Origin: Phil1 sp964546125
GTDB taxonomy: Bacteria; Bacillota; Clostridia; Christensenellales; CAG-138
Length of the DNA stretch: 10,172 nt
Reading direction: 5' to 3'
Assembly: GCA_964546125.1 (NCBI GenBank)
Contig: CAZJIS010000057.1
Location: forward strand, 1-10,172
A model generated the notes under the pieces. The model saw only the letters and a program-made list of their open reading frames with translations. It searched no databases and was not told the origin of the DNA. Shown here in pieces: positions 5,615 through 10,172 of the stretch. Numbering within the stretch: the first letter of the stretch is position 1; each line of letters begins with the position of its first letter. The position numbers and the translations under genes were made by a program.

Positions 5615-8600
5615 TCAGTTNNNNNNNNNNNNNNNNNNNNNNNNNNNNNNNNNNNNNNNNNNNNNNNNNNNNNNNNNNNNNNNNNNNNNNNNNNNNNNNN
5701 NNNNNNNNNNNNNNNNNNNNGGATTAAACGGCCAATTGCCATGGTGCGTCACATCCGCGACAGCATAGGGGTAGGTTGTTCCATTCGTGTTCGTGAAGGG
5801 ATAAGCGGCGGAGCTTTGAAAGAGCTGGCTCAGCTGCCGGAACGTCTTGGCGTTTGCGTCGGCGGTAAGGGTCTCGTTAAAGCTGCGCGGGGCCGCATCC
5901 CGCACCCAATAGCAGCTGCTGCCCGCCGAGGGGCTAAAGCCATAGCGCGTGCCTTGCGAGGGCAGCTTACAAATCGTATAGCTGGTCATCGCATCGCCCT
6001 GCTGCAGGAAGCCGTAGCTCGTTTGCGCCGCCTTGATTTCGCCGCATGCGTAGCAGTAGCTAATGCCGCTGCCGCTGAGCGTAAAGCCCGCAGCCGTGCC
6101 GCTGTTGCCCGCCGTAATCTCGCAGTTGGCAAAGCATTTCTCAGCATTGCTAAGCGTGCCAGCAAAGCCTGCGGCATCCGCTTGCGCGTCGAGGGCAGCC
6201 ACGGCAAAGCAATTCCTAAGCGAGCCTGTGGAGGCGGCCGCAAAACCGAAAGCATAGTTGCCGGAAATCTTGACATCGCCGTAGGTTTTTCCGCTATAAC
6301 TGGTGCCTTTCTCCGCCGGGCCGACATAGCTCCCGCTGATGCTCCCGCCGTTGATGACAACAAAGCCCGCGGCTCGCGTATTGGATGTTACATTGGTATG
6401 GATGGCGGCGCAGTTGGTGATCGTGCCTGTGTTTTCGTAGACAAAACCGGCCGCGTCGGCATTGGCTTCAACCGCGCTTGTTTCGACCTTTGTGTTTTCA
6501 ACGGTGCCGCTGTTTTGAGCAACCGCGAGCGCGCCCGAGGTGCTGCCGGTGAGCGTGAGCTTGCTGCTCTTGATTGTGCAGCCGGATAGAACGCCGCTGT
6601 TTTTGCGCGCGAGCAGGGCATGGAAATCATCCGCCCGTTCGAGGCTGCAGTTCGTCAAGGTAACGTTTGAAACCGTGCCTAAATTCTCGAGGATTACCGT
6701 GGCGGAAGCATCCGTAATCTTGAGGTTTCTGACTAAAGTATCGCCCGATATTGTTGCCTGAATGCGAGCGAAAATAGGCAGGCGCGCTTCTTCAATCGTG
6801 TTGTTGTTGCCCTCGAACACACAGCCCGTGCCCAAATACTCGACATATGCGCTGACATTCTCCCTCTCGGGAGTATAATCGTCGAGATTGAGCTTTTGGC
6901 GCGTGAGCGCAAAGCGCTTGCCCAGCGTATAGCGGTTAATGGCATCGAGATGCTCCGGCGTGCGAATCTCCAGAGGCACAGCTTCCACAAGGCCCATCTT
7001 GCCGGCTTCCTTGACAAGCGCACGCCCAAAGGCCGGGTTGATGTAAACGGGCTTCGCTTTGATGCGGGCCTCTTCCGGGGGTTCGACGAGGGGTTCCCCC
7101 TCCGCCCCAAACCAATACTCCAGCCTCACTTCAACCTCGAGGGCTGTTTGCGGGTTGGGGGTCAGGGCTTCTACGGATTCCTCCGTAAGCGCATACAGCG
7201 AATAGCGCACGTTAAACTCATCTTTGAAAACATTTTCGGCAAGCTTCTGTTCGCCGGTTTCAAGCGTGAAGAGGGTTCCGTCCGCCTTTTTGTAAATAGC
7301 CCCATAGGTATAGATATCCGACGATACCCGCAGGATGCCATACCCGGCTTGTTTGATGGTGCGATCGTCCTTGGTTGTGCTCGTCGCCACGTTAAAGACG
7401 GTGCTCGTTTCCTTGTTGACGTCGTAGAAGAACAGGCCGTAGGTTCCGTCGCTGTATTTTTCGTAGTAGGTAATATACTCGGGCTGCGGCGCGCGCGGGG
7501 GCCAGTCCCCATAGTGCACAAAGCGGCTGCCAAGCTCGACAAATGCGGGGAAGGGGTACGCCTGCCCCTTAAGCTTGTCGCTCCACGGGTACGAACGATC
7601 CGCCTTTGCAATCGATATGCCACTGAAATTTACGTTTGACAGCGTGGCGTCGTTGGCGTTGGCAAGCTGCTTGTAGTCGCATGCTCCGGTCGTGTTGGCG
7701 GGAGTGACGGTGAGGGTGTCTTTGAGGTAATAGCAGTTAGTATAGGAGTCATTGGATATCCGCTTGGTGCCTCCGGCGCCGTAGACTGTGTAATTGGCAG
7801 CAGCGCCGGAGGGCGCCGGGCCGATCGTGCAGAACGAGTAGCAGTTGAGGATGCCGAAGCGGAAATTGTTCGTACCGGGCGAGTAGACCGGGCTGTATCC
7901 CGTAAGGCCGTTGATGGAGCTTCCCTGGCCCAGCTTGCTCGGATCCGCATGAAGAACCAGCGTGCCGCCCGCATAGCATTGGCTTACCGTGCCGTTGGGC
8001 GTGCCGCCGATCAGGCCCGATACGGATACGATTTTGTAGTTTGCATTGCCGCTCATCCTCACGAGATAGCTGACCGCCGAGCAGTTTGTCACATTGCCCA
8101 TGTTGTAGCCGATCAATCCGCCCACAGCGGCATGGGATGGGTTGAGCGCATTATCCGGGATATATTCCACCCAATAGCCGGAAACGGAGCAGTTGNNNNN
8201 NNNNNNNNNNNNNNNNNNNNNNNNNNNNNNNNNNNNNNNNNNNNNNNNNNNNNNNNNNNNNNNNNNNNNNNNNNNNNNNNNNNNNNNNNNNNNNNTAACG
8301 GGCGAAAGGTTGTTGAGTTTATATTGAATGCGCACGAGATTATAAATGGAAAGCACGGCGTATCCGTCCTCTACAAGCCGGTAGCCCTGTTCGTCGAGGT
8401 CTGCCTGGCTCATGAGGGTGTTCAGGTTCCATGCGGATACGGAAGCCGCATCGTCTCCCTCGCCGGTTCTTGCGTAGCCGTCGGCGTAGTAGCCGTAGCG
8501 CACGTCGCTGCCCTTTACGTATTTTTCATAATAGATCAGGGAGGTTTCGATGGTCGCCTCCAGCGGCCAGTCGCCATAGTGCGAGCCGAGCAGCAGGGGG

Positions 8601-10172
8601 AACGGATAAGCGGTATCCCGCAGCTCAATGGAATAAGGGTGGCTTGAGGCGGGCGCGTTAGGCGGATCCGCCGCGAAGAGCGCGTATGGCTGGGAAGCGA
8701 TGCCCGCGGGCAGGGTCTGCTTGTCGTAATCGCTGTTATAGCCGTTCTGACGCAGGTACAGGTTTGTGGTGTACGAACCGCCCGCCGCAGAGCCCGCAAA
8801 TCCGCCCGAGGTGGAGCGGTCTACCGTGCCATCCGCTTTCTTTGTGGTGCCGTAGGCGATGCAGCTCTTAACGCTTCCTCCCGTGACGACGCCCGCAAAT
8901 CCGCCCGCTAGGCTATCGGCGACCACATCCGCGGTGGTGTAGCAGTTCTCGAGCGCGCCGCCTTCCATGCGGCCAATGAACCCGCCGGCATTGCTGCCGG
9001 CCGTGACGTCGCCCGATGCGTAGCAATTTTTGATCGATACCGCGCCCGCTGCGCTGCCGATGAGAGCGCCTGTGTTCGTGCTGCCCAAAACGTTGATGGC
9101 GGCAAAACTATTCTCGATGTGCGCGCTTCCCTGAGCGGCGCCCACGAGTCCGCCCACGTTCTGCTTGTTCAACGCGCGGACTCTGCGCTGCGCAAGCCGC
9201 TGCTCCATCGCCGCCTCGTCGTAGGGCGCGCCGCTTCGGCTGGCCGTAGAGAGGTATACGCCGCAGTCGACCACAGATCCTCCGTAGAGGCGCCCGACCA
9301 GCGCGCCCGTATAGTTCCCGCCCTCGAGGATGGGATCGATCAGGCGTACGTTCGAAATCGCGCAACTGGCGTACGAGAACAGGCCGGTGCGGTCCTTTCC
9401 GCTCCCGATTGCCATATCGTAGAGTTCGCTGCCCACGAAGCTTGCCGGGCCGACGATGGCCGAGGAGCCAAAGAGCGCCTCGTTGACCAGCGGCGCAAAG
9501 GTCCCCAGCGGATGCTGTGTTTGCTCCCCGCTCATGGGGCACCATGCCTCGCTGCGCCAGTCCGCCATGTCAAAATAAATGGCTTGCGTCTGCACGACGC
9601 TGCCGATTGTTTCCGCAGGCGCATAGATGTCGCTTCTGAGGTTGTTGAGGTGGCGCAGCCTTGAAATATAAATCGTCCCCGGCTGCGCGCCTTCTCCGGG
9701 TATCACGGAGTCGAACAGGCTGTTGACTGTTTTGATGTTCTGCTCGTACGCGGGATCGTTGCGCACCTCCCGACCGCGATAGTCGTATTGCATCACGACG
9801 GTGGCCGTGATATCGTCCCCCGGATGCAAAGCAGGGAACAGCTCATGGAAAGCGCTGCCCGTACGCATGGAATCGAGAAGCACATAAACGCGCAGCTCTC
9901 CGCCGGTAATCACTAGCTCCGTACCCGTATACGTCTTTGCCCACACTTCGCCATGCTTATCCGCAAGCGTGAGCGTAAGGCTCAAATGCTGTGAGGTCGC
10001 TGCGAACTGGAGCATGCCCGGGCAGGTGATCTCCAGGTAAAGCTCCTCCTCGTTGTGCACGGTAACTTGCGGGCGGAACGAATCGGCTGCGACAGCGGCG
10101 CTCAAATCCAATCCGCTGTAATAGCCAATCTGCACGGCCGCGCGGGATTCCGCGTCGCGTTGATAATAAGAA
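5615..10172 (-). CDS. Giant modular GLUG-repeat protein, candidate pilus-associated adhesin; partial at N-terminus and broken by two assembly gaps
   Basis: About 1,450 residues are readable in one frame, open at the right edge, across the gaps at 8196-8295 and 5621-5720. The likely stop is TGA at 5617-5615, but that depends on gap length. There are three modules. Each holds GLUG-type repeats (GG(L/F)(I/V)G...NCY..G.V), a family expected to fold as an extracellular beta-solenoid; modules 1 and 2 close with AYPFP...HYGDWP followed by YYEKY, and module 3 closes with a weaker YPY...HHGNWP. Modules 1 and 3 also show an entry element (ISRLRHLNNL, IRTPEHLDAI), and module 3 has F.G.NNTI. Before module 1 lies a beta-rich region of about 150 residues (10135-9690). 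The first visible residues, SYYQRDAESRAAVQIGYYSG, look helical. Neither signal peptide nor C-terminal anchor can be seen. As the neighbour of three minor prepilins it may be a tip adhesin analogous to PilY1, or itself a giant prepilin; both are inferences. The two lesser possibilities are a secreted protein only co-transcribed with the pilus genes, and two genes joined falsely across a gap. Confidence 0.75.
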   Translation of the reverse strand, partial: SYYQRDAESRAAVQIGYYSGLDLSAAVAADSFRPQVTVHNEEELYLEITCPGMLQFAATSQHLSLTLTLADKHGEVWAKTYTGTELVITGGELRVYVLLDSMRTGSAFHELFPALHPGDDITATVVMQYDYRGREVRNDPAYEQNIKTVNSLFDSVIPGEGAQPGTIYISRLRHLNNLRSDIYAPAETIGSVVQTQAIYFDMADWRSEAWCPMSGEQTQHPLGTFAPLVNEALFGSSAIVGPASFVGSELYDMAIGSGKDRTGLFSYASCAISNVRLIDPILEGGNYTGALVGRLYGGSVVDCGVYLSTASRSGAPYDEAAMEQRLAQRRVRALNKQNVGGLVGAAQGSAHIENSFAAINVLGSTNTGALIGSAAGAVSIKNCYASGDVTAGSNAGGFIGRMEGGALENCYTTADVVADSLAGGFAGVVTGGSVKSCIAYGTTKKADGTVDRSTSGGFAGSAAGGSYTTNLYLRQNGYNSDYDKQTLPAGIASQPYALFAADPPNAPASSHPYSIELRDTAYPFPLLLGSHYGDWPLEATIETSLIYYEKYVKGSDVRYGYYADGYARTGEGDDAASVSAWNLNTLMSQADLDEQGYRLVEDGYAVLSIYNLVRIQYKLNNLSPVXXXXXXXXXXXXXXXXXXXXXXXXXXXXXXXXXXNCSVSGYWVEYIPDNALNPSHAAVGGLIGYNMGNVTNCSAVSYLVRMSGNANYKIVSVSGLIGGTPNGTVSQCYAGGTLVLHADPSKLGQGSSINGLTGYSPVYSPGTNNFRFGILNCYSFCTIGPAPSGAAANYTVYGAGGTKRISNDSYTNCYYLKDTLTVTPANTTGACDYKQLANANDATLSNVNFSGISIAKADRSYPWSDKLKGQAYPFPAFVELGSRFVHYGDWPPRAPQPEYITYYEKYSDGTYGLFFYDVNKETSTVFNVATSTTKDDRTIKQAGYGILRVSSDIYTYGAIYKKADGTLFTLETGEQKLAENVFKDEFNVRYSLYALTEESVEALTPNPQTALEVEVRLEYWFGAEGEPLVEPPEEARIKAKPVYINPAFGRALVKEAGKMGLVEAVPLEIRTPEHLDAINRYTLGKRFALTRQKLNLDDYTPERENVSAYVEYLGTGCVFEGNNNTIEEARLPIFARIQATISGDTLVRNLKITDASATVILENLGTVSNVTLTNCSLERADDFHALLARKNSGVLSGCTIKSSKLTLTGSTSGALAVAQNSGTVENTKVETSAVEANADAAGFVYENTGTITNCAAIHTNVTSNTRAAGFVVINGGSISGSYVGPAEKGTSYSGKTYGDVKISGNYAFGFAAASTGSLRNCFAVAALDAQADAAGFAGTLSNAEKCFANCEITAGNSGTAAGFTLSGSGISYCYACGEIKAAQTSYGFLQQGDAMTSYTICKLPSQGTRYGFSPSAGSSCYWVRDAAPRSFNETLTADANAKTFRQLSQLFQSSAAYPFTNTNGTTYPYAVADVTHHGNWPFNXXXXXXXXXXXXXXXXXXXXXXXXXXXXXXXXXXN
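5621..5720. other. Assembly gap, 100 N
   Basis: A run of exactly 100 N, the customary placeholder for a gap of unknown size. It hides the C-terminus of the GLUG protein. The 22 bases between the gap and the K-like prepilin start contain a TGA and a good ribosome site, so at least one gene end is present to its left. Additional sequence, even another gene, could be missing. Confidence 0.97.
5721..5776 (-). repeat. Module-end motif, copy 3, degenerate and cut by gap
   Basis: Encodes TYPYAVADVTHHGNWPFN immediately before the N gap. It matches YPF...HYGDWP of copies 1 and 2 with Phe to Tyr, Tyr to His and Asp to Asn changes. The YYEKY part, if present, would fall in the gap; whether the protein ends here or begins another module cannot be seen. 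Confidence 0.65.
5897..6733 (-). repeat. GLUG-like repeat block 3 (more degenerate)
   Basis: The block begins with VRNLKITDA, the element that usually precedes GLUG repeats. It then has roughly eight to ten solenoid-like repeats with weakened cores: SGALAVAQNSGTVENTK, AAGFVYENTGTITNCA, AAGFVVINGGSISGSY, AFGFAAASTGSLRNCF, AAGFAGTLSNAEKCFANC, AAGFTLSGSGISYCYACG and YGFLQQGDAMTSYTIC, ending in SCYWVRD. The core here is AGF.....G.I.NC rather than GG(L/F)(I/V)G, so profile searches may find fewer hits than in blocks 1 and 2. Confidence 0.7.
7454..7561 (-). repeat. Module-end motif, copy 2
   Basis: Encodes AYPFPAFVELGSRFVHYGDWPP, in which AYPFP and HYGDWP match copy 1 exactly, then YYEKY after about 11 residues. 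The downstream linker again reads YGLFFYD... and IKQAGYGILRVS, parallel to the linker after copy 1. It closes block 2. Confidence 0.8.
7727..8194 (-). repeat. GLUG repeat block 2 (start lost in assembly gap)
   Basis: The block starts directly at the gap with NCSVSGYWVEY, then VGGLIGYNMGNVTNCSAVSY, VSGLIGGTPNGTVSQCYAGG, INGLTGYSPVYSPG with FGILNCYSFC, and ends with a divergent TNCYYLKDTL. The first half-repeat lacks its GG.IG core, which must lie in the gap. Spacing is looser than in block 1. Confidence 0.8.
8196..8295. other. Assembly gap, 100 N, inside the GLUG protein
   Basis: A run of exactly 100 N between the module 1-2 linker and GLUG block 2. The reading frame agrees on both sides if the length is 100, but this is a one-in-three chance. 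Comparison with module 3 suggests that about 500 bases are missing rather than 100. Confidence 0.97.
8519..8611 (-). repeat. Module-end motif, copy 1
   Basis: Encodes AYPFPLLLGSHYGDWPLE, then 10 residues later YYEKY. It closes GLUG block 1 and opens the linker to module 2 (YGYYADGY... then GYRLVEDGYAVLS). Shared landmarks with copy 2 are AYPFP, HYGDWP and YYEKY. Confidence 0.8.
8753..9316 (-). repeat. GLUG repeat block 1
   Basis: Six degenerate copies of a repeat of about 20-28 residues: NYTGALVGRLYGGSVVDCG, NVGGLVGAAQGSAHIENSF, NTGALIGSAAGAVSIKNCY, NAGGFIGRMEGGALENCY, LAGGFAGVVTGGSVKSC and TSGGFAGSAAGGSYTTN. Each has the G(G/A)(L/F)(I/V/A)G core and, in most, a following (N/S)C(Y/I). A charged insert of about 25 residues rich in Arg and Gln (around 9235-9165) separates copies 1 and 2. 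The repeat is conserved in protein, not in DNA. Confidence 0.85.

Noticed and set aside
5740..6589. Plus-strand open frame continuing through the N gap
   Set aside because: Antisense to GLUG block 3; Ala/Arg-rich shadow, and its upstream part depends on unknown bases.
5897..9316. GLUG repeats as a DNA repeat array or CRISPR
   Set aside because: The periodicity is in the protein; the DNA units differ in length and sequence, and there are no identical direct repeats with spacers.

Overview
The window reads as one long operon on the minus strand, transcribed from the right-hand end towards the left, that encodes a type IV pilus machine. The high G+C, the Shine-Dalgarno sites of GGAGG type, the prepilin leaders of the 'RGETLLE' style and the GLUG-repeat surface protein together suggest a G+C-rich member of the Clostridia (Bacillota), possibly from a gut or metagenome assembly. 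This assignment is inference. Two runs of exactly 100 N (5621-5720 and 8196-8295) are scaffold gaps of unknown true length, so the sequence is a draft.

Layout in transcription order. (1) 10172 to about 5615: a very large extracellular-type protein, open at the right edge, interrupted by both gaps and built of three GLUG-repeat modules, each closed by a 'YPF...HYGDWP'-like motif. (2) 5598-4819: a GspK/PilX-like minor prepilin without Glu at +5. (3) 4817-4506: a small GspI/PilV-like prepilin. (4) 4491-3970: a GspJ/PilW-like prepilin. (5) 3949-2240: PilB, the assembly ATPase. (6) 2230-1142: PilT, the retraction ATPase. (7) 1145-1: PilC, the inner-membrane platform, lacking only its last few dozen residues at the left edge. 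The genes are separated by 1 to 20 bases or overlap (pilT/pilC by ATGA), and no promoter or terminator is visible between them.

How they may work together: PilB and PilC would polymerise a pilus and PilT would retract it. The three minor prepilins correspond by signal sequence to the I-J-K (PilV-W-X) set that primes assembly and sits at the tip in studied systems. The large GLUG protein occupies the place next to the minor pilins that the tip adhesin PilY1 has in proteobacterial clusters. The most interesting hypothesis here is that it is a modular tip adhesin or tip-loaded giant pilin. The major pilin, prepilin peptidase and PilM/N/O are not in the window.

The plus strand holds no credible gene; its long open frames are antisense shadows of the pil genes. 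No RNA genes, insertion sequences or CRISPR arrays were seen.
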